Shown here piece after piece: positions 25,663 through 34,879 of a stretch of 64,000 nt of DNA. The first letter of the stretch is position 1. Each line of letters opens with the position of its first letter. The notes beneath the pieces were generated by a model. That model saw only the letters and a list, made by a program, of their open reading frames with translations, did no database searches and was not told where the DNA came from. A program made the translations under genes and the position numbers. Origin of the DNA: Chitinophaga pinensis (lineage in GTDB: Bacteria > Bacteroidota > Bacteroidia > UBA4408); assembly GCA_945861665.1 (NCBI GenBank), contig CAMAVS010000001.1:272403-336402 (forward strand), written 5' to 3'.

Positions 25663-26511
25663 ATGCGCGATAATGAACATTGGGATTTAGTAATCAAGCC
25701 AAAAAGTAACTGGCTTGATATTAATTTTGCTGACTTGTGGCGTTACCGTGATTTAATTCTACTGTTTGTTAGGAGGGATTTTGTAGCTCAGTATAAGCAA
25801 ACTATCTTAGGTCCGGTTTGGCACATTATTCAACCCTTGTTTACCACTTTTTTATATGCAGTTGTTTTTGGTGAAATAGCGAACCTCAAAACAGATGGTA
25901 GCCCTCGCCCACTTTTTTATTTATCGGGTATTATAATGTGGAATTTCTTTTCGGGCTGTTTACTAAATACAGCTAATACATTTATTGCTAATGCTGGCAT
26001 TTTTGGCAAAATATATTTTCCTCGTTTGGTTATCCCTATTTCTACTGTTATATCAACTTCTATAAGATTCGGAATACAATTTTTTTTATTAATCGCCTTC
26101 TTACTGTTCTATATTTTTGTCAGAGACATTCATATTAGCATTACTTATTATGTGCTATATGTGCCTATATTAATCATTATTATGGGAGTAATGGGACTTG
26201 GGTTTGGAATTATGATATCCTCCCTCACAACAAAATACCGTGACATAGCGCTGTTCTTAGGTTTTGCGCTTCAACTGTTGATGTATCTTACTCCGGTTAT
26301 ATATCCAGCATCACTTTGGGGTAAATACCAATGGGTAATGGATATTAATCCAATGACACCCATAATTGAATCCTTTAGACATGCTATGCTTGGAAGCGGA
26401 CATTTTGATATGACAGGAATTATTTACAGTGGAATTTTCTCCATTGTCGTATTTTTAATAGGAGCAATCTTATTTACGAGAACCGAAAAAACGTTTATGG
26501 ATACTGTTTAG
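25663..26511 (+). CDS. wzm: Polysaccharide ABC exporter permease (Wzm family)
   Basis: 282 residues from the ATG at 25663; an in-frame TTG one codon earlier gives 283. About six membrane segments. Family signatures are LLFVRRDFVAQYKQTILGPVWHIIQPL and the later MYLTPVIYPASLWG and MDINPMTPIIESFRHAMLG segments. It forms the membrane channel that exports O-antigen or similar undecaprenyl-linked glycans. The ATPase follows after 2 nt. Confidence 0.93.
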   Translation: MRDNEHWDLVIKPKSNWLDINFADLWRYRDLILLFVRRDFVAQYKQTILGPVWHIIQPLFTTFLYAVVFGEIANLKTDGSPRPLFYLSGIIMWNFFSGCLLNTANTFIANAGIFGKIYFPRLVIPISTVISTSIRFGIQFFLLIAFLLFYIFVRDIHISITYYVLYVPILIIIMGVMGLGFGIMISSLTTKYRDIALFLGFALQLLMYLTPVIYPASLWGKYQWVMDINPMTPIIESFRHAMLGSGHFDMTGIIYSGIFSIVVFLIGAILFTRTEKTFMDTV

Positions 26512-26513
26512 CT

Positions 26514-27794
26514 ATGAGCAATACTGTAATAAAAGTAGATAATATTAGCAAATACTACCGATTAGGGGTAGTGAATACTGGGACACTGAAAGATGACCTA
26601 CGTTTGCGAATGGCTAAAATGCGGGGGAAGGAAGCTGATTTCTATAAAATTGGCGAGGATCGTTCTACAGATTCTGATTTTATGTGGGCATTGAATGATG
26701 TATCTTTTGAAGTTAAACAAGGCGAAGTATTGGGTATTGTTGGAAAAAATGGAGCGGGAAAATCCACCTTATTAAAAATACTATCACGCGTAACTGCCCC
26801 CACAAGCGGAAATATAAAAGTAAAAGGACGAATAGCTTCTCTTTTAGAAGTAGGAACAGGATTTCATCCCGAACTTACAGGGAGAGAAAACATTTTTTTA
26901 AATGGAGCCATTTTAGGAATGAGCAAACAAGAAATCAAAAGCAAATTTGATGAAATTGTTGATTTTAGTGGCGTAGAACGATACATCGACACACCTGTTA
27001 AAAGATACAGTAGCGGTATGTACGTTCGATTAGCCTTTGCAGTTGCAGCACATCTTGAACCTGAAATATTAATTGTAGATGAAGTACTAGCTGTAGGAGA
27101 TGCTGAATTTCAAGCAAAGTGTTTAGGGAAAATGAAAGATGTATCTGGGCAAGGTCGCACTGTTCTTTTTGTGAGCCACTCCATGGCTGCCGTAAAAAAA
27201 CTTTGTACACGTGCTATAGTTTTGAAAAAAGGAAAAATCACACTTGATAGTGATGTTATTAGTGGCATTGAAGATTATTTAAATACAGGAGTTGGAGTTT
27301 CCGATGAAGGAATAATACCTGACAATGCAAGTTCTTATACAACCGGTGATGCTAAATTTAAGTCGATTGTTGTAAAAAACAAAAAAAATGAAAGGACCAA
27401 TACCTTGTATTACGAACAAGGTTTTACTGTTGAATTAGAATTAGAATTATACCGTGATGTAGAAAAAGCCATCATCGACTTTTCTATTGGAAATTTCGAA
27501 AACCGTTTTTCATATACATCAACTTTCGACATCAACAAAAATCCTGTTGATTTAAAAAAAGGAACATATACACTCTCAATTGATATCGACCCTAAGCTAC
27601 TACCAGGGAATTATAATTTTTATTTGGGTGTACACGATATGTCAAAAACGGGACTTACACTGGATCTTGTAGAGAGAATAAAATTAATTACCGTATTGCC
27701 TATCACAGAGAACAATAGTGTTCGCTATCCACTTGAAGTTTCATTGGGAAGTATTCGCATTGATGGTAACTGGAAAATAAACAAACAATTATGA
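26514..27794 (+). CDS. wzt: Polysaccharide ABC exporter ATPase with C-terminal glycan-binding domain (Wzt family)
   Basis: 426 residues. ATPase domain with Walker A GKNGAGKSTLLK, signature YSSGMYVRLAFAV and Walker B ILIVDEVLAVGD. From about residue 265 a separate beta-sandwich follows (TGDAKFKSIVVKNKKNERTNTLYYEQGFTVELELELY...), typical of the Wzt C-terminal domain that recognises the capped non-reducing end of the glycan before export. This implies that chain length is set by capping. The 3' end overlaps the next gene by 4 nt (ATGA). Confidence 0.93.
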   Translation: MSNTVIKVDNISKYYRLGVVNTGTLKDDLRLRMAKMRGKEADFYKIGEDRSTDSDFMWALNDVSFEVKQGEVLGIVGKNGAGKSTLLKILSRVTAPTSGNIKVKGRIASLLEVGTGFHPELTGRENIFLNGAILGMSKQEIKSKFDEIVDFSGVERYIDTPVKRYSSGMYVRLAFAVAAHLEPEILIVDEVLAVGDAEFQAKCLGKMKDVSGQGRTVLFVSHSMAAVKKLCTRAIVLKKGKITLDSDVISGIEDYLNTGVGVSDEGIIPDNASSYTTGDAKFKSIVVKNKKNERTNTLYYEQGFTVELELELYRDVEKAIIDFSIGNFENRFSYTSTFDINKNPVDLKKGTYTLSIDIDPKLLPGNYNFYLGVHDMSKTGLTLDLVERIKLITVLPITENNSVRYPLEVSLGSIRIDGNWKINKQL

Positions 27795-28765
27795 ACGAAC
27801 TAAAGGATAAAAAAGTACTTGTTATTGGTGGAGCAGGATTTATTGGAAGTTTTGTAGTGGCCGAGCTCTTAAAAGAATCCGTAAAGGAAGTTATTATTTA
27901 CGACAACTTTGCTCGAGGCAAAATGGACAATATAAAAGAATCCCTGAAAGACCCCAGGTGTACTATTTACCCAACGGGTGGTGATGTTCGTGAAACGGAC
28001 ATTTTGAACGATGCGATGAAAGGTGTTGATTATGTTTTTCATTTAGCCGCAATGTGGCTATTGCATTGTAAAGACTACCCACGTACAGCATTTGATGTAA
28101 ACATAGCAGGAACTTTTAATGTATTGGAAGCTTGTGTAAAAAACAATGTAAAGAAGCTAATTTACTCCTCATCTGCTTCCGTATACGGTGACGCAGTGGA
28201 AGTGCCAATGACAGAAGAACATCCATTTAATAACAAGAATTTTTATGGTGCCACTAAAATATCGGGCGAAGCAATGTGTACAGCCTACAACGACCGTTAC
28301 GGACTGTCAGTAATTGGTTTACGTTATATGAATGTTTACGGACCCGGGCAAGATCAACACGCAGTATACAGCGGAGTAGTTCCTATCATGCTCAATAAAA
28401 TTGATGCGAATGAAGCACCCACTATTAATGGAGATGGTAGTCAGGCTTATGATTTTATTTATGTTGAAGACGTTGCTCGCTGCAATGTTGCTGCGTTGAA
28501 AAGCAAAACAAGTTTTGGTTATTACAATGTAGGTACTGAAGTGCAAACAACCATTAAAAAATTATGCGATACCATACTTGCATTAAAGAAATCAAGTTTA
28601 AAAGTTACCTACCAACCCTACTCTGCGGATGATGCCAGAGCCTTGGTACAAAACAGAATAGGTTCGGCCATCAAAGCCAAAAACGAAATTGAGTTTGTAT
28701 ATAAATATTCGTTGGAAGAAGGTTTACTCAAACTTATTAAATGGAGAACAAGCATAAAAATGTAA
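27791..28765 (+). CDS. NAD-dependent nucleotide-sugar epimerase/dehydratase
   Basis: 324 residues, extended short-chain dehydrogenase. The Rossmann motif GGAGFIGSFVVAELL is at about residue 13, catalytic triad elements in SSSASVYGDAVEVP (Ser) and NFYGATKISGEAM (YxxxK), and the family C-terminus. It resembles UDP-glucose 4-epimerase and UDP-glucuronate epimerase-type enzymes but the substrate cannot be told. It overlaps wzt by 4 nt, so translation is coupled. Confidence 0.85.
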   Translation: MNELKDKKVLVIGGAGFIGSFVVAELLKESVKEVIIYDNFARGKMDNIKESLKDPRCTIYPTGGDVRETDILNDAMKGVDYVFHLAAMWLLHCKDYPRTAFDVNIAGTFNVLEACVKNNVKKLIYSSSASVYGDAVEVPMTEEHPFNNKNFYGATKISGEAMCTAYNDRYGLSVIGLRYMNVYGPGQDQHAVYSGVVPIMLNKIDANEAPTINGDGSQAYDFIYVEDVARCNVAALKSKTSFGYYNVGTEVQTTIKKLCDTILALKKSSLKVTYQPYSADDARALVQNRIGSAIKAKNEIEFVYKYSLEEGLLKLIKWRTSIKM

Positions 28766-28832
28766 ATATTTAGGGAACGGCAATGAAGCAAGAAAAAAAA
28801 TGTAATTTGGTACATGAATTAATCAACTTATC

Positions 28833-29651
28833 ATGAATTGGATCTTTAGCATAAAAGATATGGAGAATGCTATTTCCTTTTACGATGAAAATGGCTTCGT
28901 TGGCTTTTCCGATGCAATTGAAAGGAAAGATGTAACAATTTTAAAAGACGCTTTTGATGATGCAGTCAGCAAAGGCGATCTTGATCCTGCAAAACTAGTA
29001 GATGGAAACGATGCAATATTCCTTCACCCGATTTTTGAAAAATATTCAAGGGACGAAAGAATGGTTTCTTTATCAAAAAATATATTCAGAAATGAGAATG
29101 GAGTTCAACTTCAGCACGCTAAACTAATTAATAAGCCTAAACAGAAAGGTGAAGGATTGATCGAATGGCATCAGGACTACCCGTTCTTTCCTCATACTAA
29201 TTTAGACCTAATCGCGGTTGGGATACATTTTGACGATGAAAATGAAGATTCAGGACCGATGTGTGTTGTACCGGGTAGTCACAAGTGGGGATTCTTATCT
29301 CATTGCGAGGATAATAAATTTGCTTACCGCTGTACCGATAAAAAAATGAAAATAGAAAATGCAATGGCAATGACCTGCCCGGCAGGAACGGTAACAATAC
29401 ACCATTGTTTAGTACTTCATCAATCTGCACCTAAAAGGAACGAAAGGCTGCGCAGGTTTTTAGTATATCAATACAGGACCTGCGACAATGTGCAACTAAG
29501 TGGAGTTATTTGGAATTGTACAGGAAATGAGATATCTCCAACAAAAGGACAAATTGGCACGGTTCGTTTTATGGATGGAAATATTGTAGAGAACAGGGGA
29601 ATGGGCGGAAGGTTATATGATAAATTCACTAAATTGACATCAGACAAATAA
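28833..29651 (+). CDS. Phytanoyl-CoA dioxygenase (PhyH) family protein
   Basis: 272 residues. Fe(II)/2-oxoglutarate site: H113 and D115 (WHQDYPFF) with distal H196 (HCLVLHQSAPKRNERLRR, the Arg downstream binding 2-oxoglutarate). Such enzymes hydroxylate small or lipid substrates; in glycan loci they are found next to methyltransferases and may hydroxylate a sugar or an attached group. A 17-codon reading frame lies just upstream and overlaps the start (28783-28836). This gene begins a stretch of altered codon use. Confidence 0.85.
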   Translation: MNWIFSIKDMENAISFYDENGFVGFSDAIERKDVTILKDAFDDAVSKGDLDPAKLVDGNDAIFLHPIFEKYSRDERMVSLSKNIFRNENGVQLQHAKLINKPKQKGEGLIEWHQDYPFFPHTNLDLIAVGIHFDDENEDSGPMCVVPGSHKWGFLSHCEDNKFAYRCTDKKMKIENAMAMTCPAGTVTIHHCLVLHQSAPKRNERLRRFLVYQYRTCDNVQLSGVIWNCTGNEISPTKGQIGTVRFMDGNIVENRGMGGRLYDKFTKLTSDK

Positions 29652-29653
29652 AT

Positions 29654-30382
29654 ATGAATAAAACAGGAGAGGAATTATTTTCGCTTTATTTAAAAAGAAC
29701 ATCCGACTATCTCAAAGTGGACCTTTTTGAATATTATGATGAAATGAAAAACAACAAGGAGATCATCCGAGAAATAGAAGAAGCTGTTAAAGACGTTGAT
29801 TCGTTTCAAAAAAAATTCAATGATATTTTCGAGTTTCGTTTTTTTAGAACCCTGCTTTACGTTTTAATAAGGGTAACAAAACCTGGGACAATTGTTGAGA
29901 CAGGTGTGATGCATGGATTGTCATCGAAATTCATTTTAAATGCACTTCGCAAAAACAATAATGGCAAGCTCATTTCCGTTGACCTTCCCTCCTTTTTTGA
30001 AAGTGGACCTGCCAATAAAGATGGTTATAACTTTACCTTACCTAAAGGAAAGCAGCCCGGATGGATCACCAATGAAGATGATAAAAAAATATGGGAACTA
30101 CGTATTGGAAAATCGCTTGAAGTATTGCCTGATGTATTCGATAAAAACAAGGAAATATCTATTTTCATACACGACAGCGAGCATACCTATGAAACTATGT
30201 GGAGTGAATTGAACCTTGCTTGGCCACACATAAAACCAGGGGGAATTTGCATTTGCGATAACATTGAAAGTAATACTTCATTTTTCGATTTTTGTTTGAA
30301 AGTTGGTAAAATCCCTTTGGTATTACCTGCCCCCGGTAATGATGGCCTTATGTCAATTCGCTTTGCCCTAATACAAAAATAA
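29654..30382 (+). CDS. Class I methyltransferase, CmcI/Methyltransf_24-like
   Basis: 242 residues. SAM-binding motif I is VETGVMHGLSSKFILNAL, with acidic motif II LISVDLPS, and a later DSEHTYETMWSELNLAWPHIKPGGICICDNIE segment as in cephalosporin hydroxylase-like (CmcI) and related O-methyltransferases. The long N-terminal helices precede the fold. It is 2 nt behind the PhyH gene, so both may modify the same sugar. Substrate unknown. Confidence 0.8.
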   Translation: MNKTGEELFSLYLKRTSDYLKVDLFEYYDEMKNNKEIIREIEEAVKDVDSFQKKFNDIFEFRFFRTLLYVLIRVTKPGTIVETGVMHGLSSKFILNALRKNNNGKLISVDLPSFFESGPANKDGYNFTLPKGKQPGWITNEDDKKIWELRIGKSLEVLPDVFDKNKEISIFIHDSEHTYETMWSELNLAWPHIKPGGICICDNIESNTSFFDFCLKVGKIPLVLPAPGNDGLMSIRFALIQK

Positions 30383-30435
30383 GTATAGTACAGAATGAAA
30401 TCACCCTTGATTTAGGGTAAATAAAAAGCATAAAA

Positions 30436-32334
30436 ATGTGCGGAATTGCAGGCATATATTCACCTTCAGGATTAGTCTCTGAACATCTTATAAAAAAGAT
30501 GACGGACAGTATCGTCCATCGTGGACCGGACGGGGAAGGCTGTTTTGTAAACGGCCCCATAGGTTTAGGGCACCGAAGACTTGCCATATTGGACCTCACT
30601 GATGCTGGTAAACAGCCTATGCAAACACCCGATGGTAAGATCATCGTAACTTATAATGGAGAGATATATAATCACCTCGAATTGCGCGAAGAGTTGCAAA
30701 AAAAGGGACATATATTTACCTCAAGGACCGATACAGAAGTACTTTTGCATGGATACAGGGAATGGGGCATTGATATGGTTCCCCGCCTTAACGGAATGTT
30801 CGCATTTGCTTTATGGGATACAACAACTAAAGACCTTTACCTCGTTCGTGATCGGTTCGGAATTAAACCTTTATACTACTGGCAAAATGGAAACGAGATC
30901 GTTTTTGCATCAGAGATTAAAGCAATATTGCAACACCCCGATTATAAAATAGGTGTCGATTTTAATGCCCTGAATGAATATTTTACTTTTCAAAATCTTT
31001 TCCGATACCACACCCTTTTTAAAGGTATACATTCATTACCTCCCGCTAATATTATCCATTGTAATTCAAGCGGTGTTGTCAATCGAAATAGTTATTGGGA
31101 TTTTGATTTTACGAACAGGGACAGGACCATAAACGAGCAGGATGCGGTGGAAGAAACATTGCGTCTTTTCAGGCAATCAGTTTCGAGGCAAATGATCGCA
31201 GATGTGAGAGTGGGTAGTTACCTGAGTGGGGGTATGGATTCAGGTTCCATTACTTCTGTTGCTTCCTCTCAATATAACCGACTTACTACATTTACTTGCG
31301 GTTTTGATATGACACACACGACTGGCAGGGAAGCAAATTTTGATGAAAGAAGAGATGCCGAAATGATGTCCAGTTATTTTAAAACAGAGCATTACGAAAT
31401 GGTCATCAATGCAGGTGATATATCCTGGTCTATGCCTCGTTTGATATACCACATGGAAGACCTCAGAGTTGGAATGTCATATCCCAATTATTATATCTCC
31501 CGGCTGGCATCCCGGTTTGTAAAAGTGTGTTTAAGTGGTACCGGTGGTGATGAATTGTATGGCGGTTATCCATGGCGCTATTACCGGGTATTTCAATCAC
31601 TCGATCGACCGGGATTTTTAAAAAATTATTATTCTTTCTGGCAACGATTGGTAAGCGATGAAGATAAAACGAATCTCTTTACCCCAAATACTATTGCTCA
31701 AATTGATGACATCAATGACCCCTACTCTGTTTTCTCAAGGGTATTCACTTTCAATAAAGACTTAAAATATGACAAACCAGAGGATCATATTGCTAACTCT
31801 TTATATTTTGAAGCGAAGACATTTCTTCCTGGGCTTTTTATAATGGGTGATAAATTAGCGATGGCAAATTCACTAGAAGAGCGATTCCCTTTTATGGATA
31901 ACGACTTGGTTAATTTCGCACAGAAAATTCCTATCAAGTATAAACTCGCCAATCTTGAAACTATGAAAAAGATGGACGAGAACGAAACTATGAAATTGAG
32001 AAAGTTTCAAATGCAATTTGATGATGGAAAAAATGTTTTGAGAAAAGCAATGAAGAATTTAATACCGGAAGCCTTCATTAACCGTAAAAAACAGGGATTC
32101 TCTGCACCTGACGAAAGTTGGTACAGGGGCGAGAATTTAGCATATGTGAGGGAAATACTCCTTAGCCCTAATGCTGCATCTCATGAATACATCAACAAAA
32201 AATACATCGAACAGATTATTGATGAGCACGTAAATAAAAAAATCAATCACCGCTTACTTATATGGTCTTTGCTTTCCTTCGAATGGTGGTGTAAATTATT
32301 CCTGCAGGGACATAAAATAGAAACCATCGAATGA
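30436..32334 (+). CDS. Asparagine synthase (glutamine-hydrolysing) family amidotransferase, copy 1
   Basis: 632 residues. Catalytic Cys2 (MCGIAGIYS), glutaminase region HRGPDGEG and LGHRRLAILDL, and the synthetase PPi-loop SGGMDS starting at S264, all intact. In glycan loci such AsnB homologues (WbmE-like) are proposed to convert sugar carboxylates to amides. This copy uses AGG codons and differs in composition from the other copies, suggesting separate origin. Four-nucleotide overlap with the next epimerase gene. Confidence 0.9.
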   Translation: MCGIAGIYSPSGLVSEHLIKKMTDSIVHRGPDGEGCFVNGPIGLGHRRLAILDLTDAGKQPMQTPDGKIIVTYNGEIYNHLELREELQKKGHIFTSRTDTEVLLHGYREWGIDMVPRLNGMFAFALWDTTTKDLYLVRDRFGIKPLYYWQNGNEIVFASEIKAILQHPDYKIGVDFNALNEYFTFQNLFRYHTLFKGIHSLPPANIIHCNSSGVVNRNSYWDFDFTNRDRTINEQDAVEETLRLFRQSVSRQMIADVRVGSYLSGGMDSGSITSVASSQYNRLTTFTCGFDMTHTTGREANFDERRDAEMMSSYFKTEHYEMVINAGDISWSMPRLIYHMEDLRVGMSYPNYYISRLASRFVKVCLSGTGGDELYGGYPWRYYRVFQSLDRPGFLKNYYSFWQRLVSDEDKTNLFTPNTIAQIDDINDPYSVFSRVFTFNKDLKYDKPEDHIANSLYFEAKTFLPGLFIMGDKLAMANSLEERFPFMDNDLVNFAQKIPIKYKLANLETMKKMDENETMKLRKFQMQFDDGKNVLRKAMKNLIPEAFINRKKQGFSAPDESWYRGENLAYVREILLSPNAASHEYINKKYIEQIIDEHVNKKINHRLLIWSLLSFEWWCKLFLQGHKIETIE

Positions 32335-33197
32335 AGATACTTATTATAGGGGCTAGTGGTTTTATAGGTTCTCATTTGGCAAATCGGCTGCTTGAAAAAG
32401 GGCAACATGAAGTTTATGCAGTTTCAAGAAAAAAGATTGTTAATACGTCAAGCAGTTTACACAGTATTCCCTGTGATGTGGCTGAAAGTAATTTTACATC
32501 ATTTTTACCAACAGGAATAGATTGTGTTATTCACCTTGCCCAATCCGACCAATACAAAAATTTCCCTGAAGGTGTAGATGATATATTTGCAGTCAATATC
32601 CGGGCAACACAATTATTGTTGGAATGGTGTAGAAAAAACGAAGTGAAGAAATTTATTTACGCTTCTTCCGGGAATGTTTATCAACGTCAAAATAAATTAC
32701 TCACCGAAACAGATGTTTGCGAACCCATAGAATATTATGGAGCCAGTAAATATGCCGCAGAGCAGCTGGTAAAACAATACAAGCAGTTTTTTCATACCTG
32801 CATACTGAGGATATTTGGAGTATACGGACCTAGTCAAAAAAATATGACCATACCTAATATCATTGAAAGAGTTTTGAATGGTCAAGAAGTAACGTTGGCA
32901 AAAGGTTCAGGGCTTTATTTTACCCCTTTGTTCATTAGCGATTGTGTCGAAATGATGGTTTGTACTATAGAGAAAGAAAATAAGAATAGTTTGTATAATT
33001 TGGCCGGGAATGAAAGGATACACCTTGGACAATTAGTTGATTTAATTAGTAAGTTTGTAAAGAAAACACCGGTAACAAAATTAACTGAAGGTGAAGAAAT
33101 GTATCTAACGGGAAGCGCTACTCTTTTTAATGAAGATCACCAGTACAATCCAGCTATCACTATCGAAGAAGGACTCAAAAAAATATTACACACTTAG
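32331..33197 (+). CDS. NAD-dependent sugar epimerase
   Basis: 288 residues. Rossmann start KILIIGASGFIGSHLANRLLE, active-site pair in YASSGNVYQRQNK (Ser region) and YYGASKYAAEQLVKQY (YxxxK), GVYGPSQKNM near the nucleotide-sugar site. Member of the same extended family as the first epimerase but shorter. Overlaps asnB by 4 nt; cotranscribed with the methyltransferase that follows. Substrate not determined. Confidence 0.82.
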   Translation: MKILIIGASGFIGSHLANRLLEKGQHEVYAVSRKKIVNTSSSLHSIPCDVAESNFTSFLPTGIDCVIHLAQSDQYKNFPEGVDDIFAVNIRATQLLLEWCRKNEVKKFIYASSGNVYQRQNKLLTETDVCEPIEYYGASKYAAEQLVKQYKQFFHTCILRIFGVYGPSQKNMTIPNIIERVLNGQEVTLAKGSGLYFTPLFISDCVEMMVCTIEKENKNSLYNLAGNERIHLGQLVDLISKFVKKTPVTKLTEGEEMYLTGSATLFNEDHQYNPAITIEEGLKKILHT

Positions 33198-33200
33198 TTC

Positions 33201-34076
33201 ATGAATAATACCGAGACAAGTTTTAAAGATAAATGGGATAACAATAAGGACCTTGCCTTCACAGAGACATTGCGTGAAGGTTCAGATATTTATAATTGGA
33301 TATTGAACCGAAACGGATTTGAGAATAAGTTAGCCTTTCAAAAGTTTTTAGTAAGTAAAAAACGAGTATTGGATGCAGGTTGTGGCAATGGAAGAGTTAC
33401 AGCTTTATTAAGGGTTAATAGTAAGCCTGAAACTACTGAAATAGTTGGAATTGACCTGGTAGCGGCTGAAGTAGCCAAAGAAAATTTAAAAGAGGAAAGT
33501 AACGTAAGCTTTTTTCAGAAAGACCTTTTAGGAGATTTAACTGACCTGGGAAAATTCGATTTCATTTACTGCCAGGAAGTATTACACCATACTAATGATC
33601 CGCAAAGGTCATTTAACAATCTTGTTTCTCTACTTGATACTAATGGTGAGATAGCTATTTATGTATACAAAAAAAAGGCCCCTGTTAGAGAATATGTGGA
33701 CGATTATATAAGGGACATTATTTCGAAATACGATTATGAAAAAGCAATGGCGGTTTGCAAACAAATCACTGAATTAGGAAAGTCTCTGCACGAAACAAAA
33801 GCTAAAATTACAGTCCCTGCCCTCGACCTGCTTGAAATTGACGCTGGAGAATTTGATCTACAACGCTTCATTTATCATTTTTTTATGAAGTGTTTTTGGA
33901 ATCCCGACCTTTCTTTTGAAGCGAATGTTGCCATCAACTATGACTGGTATCACCCTCAAAATTGCACAAGACATACAGTAGAAGAAATTAAAAATTGGTT
34001 TACGGAAAGTGGTTTACAAATTAACCACGTTTTTCAAGACTACTATGGAATAACTATAAAAGGAAAAAAGATATGA
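33201..34076 (+). CDS. SAM-dependent methyltransferase
   Basis: 291 residues. Motif I VLDAGCGNGRVTAL, motif II EIVGIDLV and post-motif FDFIYCQEVLHHTNDPQRSFNNL with the LLDTNGEIAIYVYKKK strand, the layout of a class I small-molecule methyltransferase. N-terminal helix and C-terminal extension lack membrane segments, so cytoplasmic. 3 nt after the epimerase and overlapping the next methyltransferase by 4 nt. Target sugar unknown. Confidence 0.87.
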   Translation: MNNTETSFKDKWDNNKDLAFTETLREGSDIYNWILNRNGFENKLAFQKFLVSKKRVLDAGCGNGRVTALLRVNSKPETTEIVGIDLVAAEVAKENLKEESNVSFFQKDLLGDLTDLGKFDFIYCQEVLHHTNDPQRSFNNLVSLLDTNGEIAIYVYKKKAPVREYVDDYIRDIISKYDYEKAMAVCKQITELGKSLHETKAKITVPALDLLEIDAGEFDLQRFIYHFFMKCFWNPDLSFEANVAINYDWYHPQNCTRHTVEEIKNWFTESGLQINHVFQDYYGITIKGKKI

Positions 34077-34873
34077 AAAATTCAACAATTACTATCCCCA
34101 CCGATTGGTTTGTTTGCCCCGAGACCAAAGAAGCACTAAAGGGGTCGGGAGAAAATTTAATTGCCGGGAAAAGTGAATATAAGAAGGATAAAGAAAATGG
34201 GTTTTGGAATTTTATTCCAAGTGAACTAAAAATATTTGATAAAAAAAGATGGGATTCCTGGAATACATTGCAGGATAATGCTACCATTCCTTATAGCCAG
34301 GAACCTGAGAAGAACCTTGGCGTTGGCCCCCGGAAAGATTTTTTGCAGTTCGCTGAATTTTGCAATTTCAGGGGCAATGTATTGGATATCGGAGTTGGTC
34401 CACAGGTATGTCCAACCCACATCAAATTCAATACTAATTCCAATGTATTTTTTGTTGGCGTAGACCCGCTTGTTGGTCAACAACCGCGCGAATTTGCGTA
34501 TGTTCAGGCACTAGGAGAATACTTGCCATTTAAAAATGAACTATTCGACCAGGTTCTATTTGTTACTTCTTTGGATCACTTTATAGATCCTACCATTGCT
34601 TTATTAGAGGCAGCAAGAGTATTGAAAAATGATGGGGAAATTTTAGTGTGGTTGGGAGAAAAAGATAAGAACACACCTAAACCAAAGGAAAGTCCCGAAT
34701 GGTATAAAAAATTGGAGATACCGGAAGGTGCTGATGATCCATTCCATTTCAAACGTTTTAGTATAGAAGAATTTAAGGAATATGTTATAAAGGCTGACTT
34801 AAAAATAAAAGAGGAAGTTATGCATACTGTTGATCAATGGAGAAAAAATTGTTTTTATCGATTGGTAAAATAA
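34073..34873 (+). CDS. SAM-dependent methyltransferase (second in tandem)
   Basis: 266 residues. An N-terminal short zinc-ribbon-like or linker region (FVCPETKEALKGSGENLIAGKS) precedes the fold; motif I is VLDIGVGPQVCPTHIKF, somewhat divergent (IGVGP) from the usual G-x-G-x-G, followed by FVGVDPLV and LFDQVLFVTSLDHFIDP. The YxP-type catalytic region is not clear. Overlap of 4 nt with the previous methyltransferase suggests the two work together on one acceptor. Confidence 0.8.
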   Translation: MKNSTITIPTDWFVCPETKEALKGSGENLIAGKSEYKKDKENGFWNFIPSELKIFDKKRWDSWNTLQDNATIPYSQEPEKNLGVGPRKDFLQFAEFCNFRGNVLDIGVGPQVCPTHIKFNTNSNVFFVGVDPLVGQQPREFAYVQALGEYLPFKNELFDQVLFVTSLDHFIDPTIALLEAARVLKNDGEILVWLGEKDKNTPKPKESPEWYKKLEIPEGADDPFHFKRFSIEEFKEYVIKADLKIKEEVMHTVDQWRKNCFYRLVK

Positions 34874-34879
34874 GCGGCA

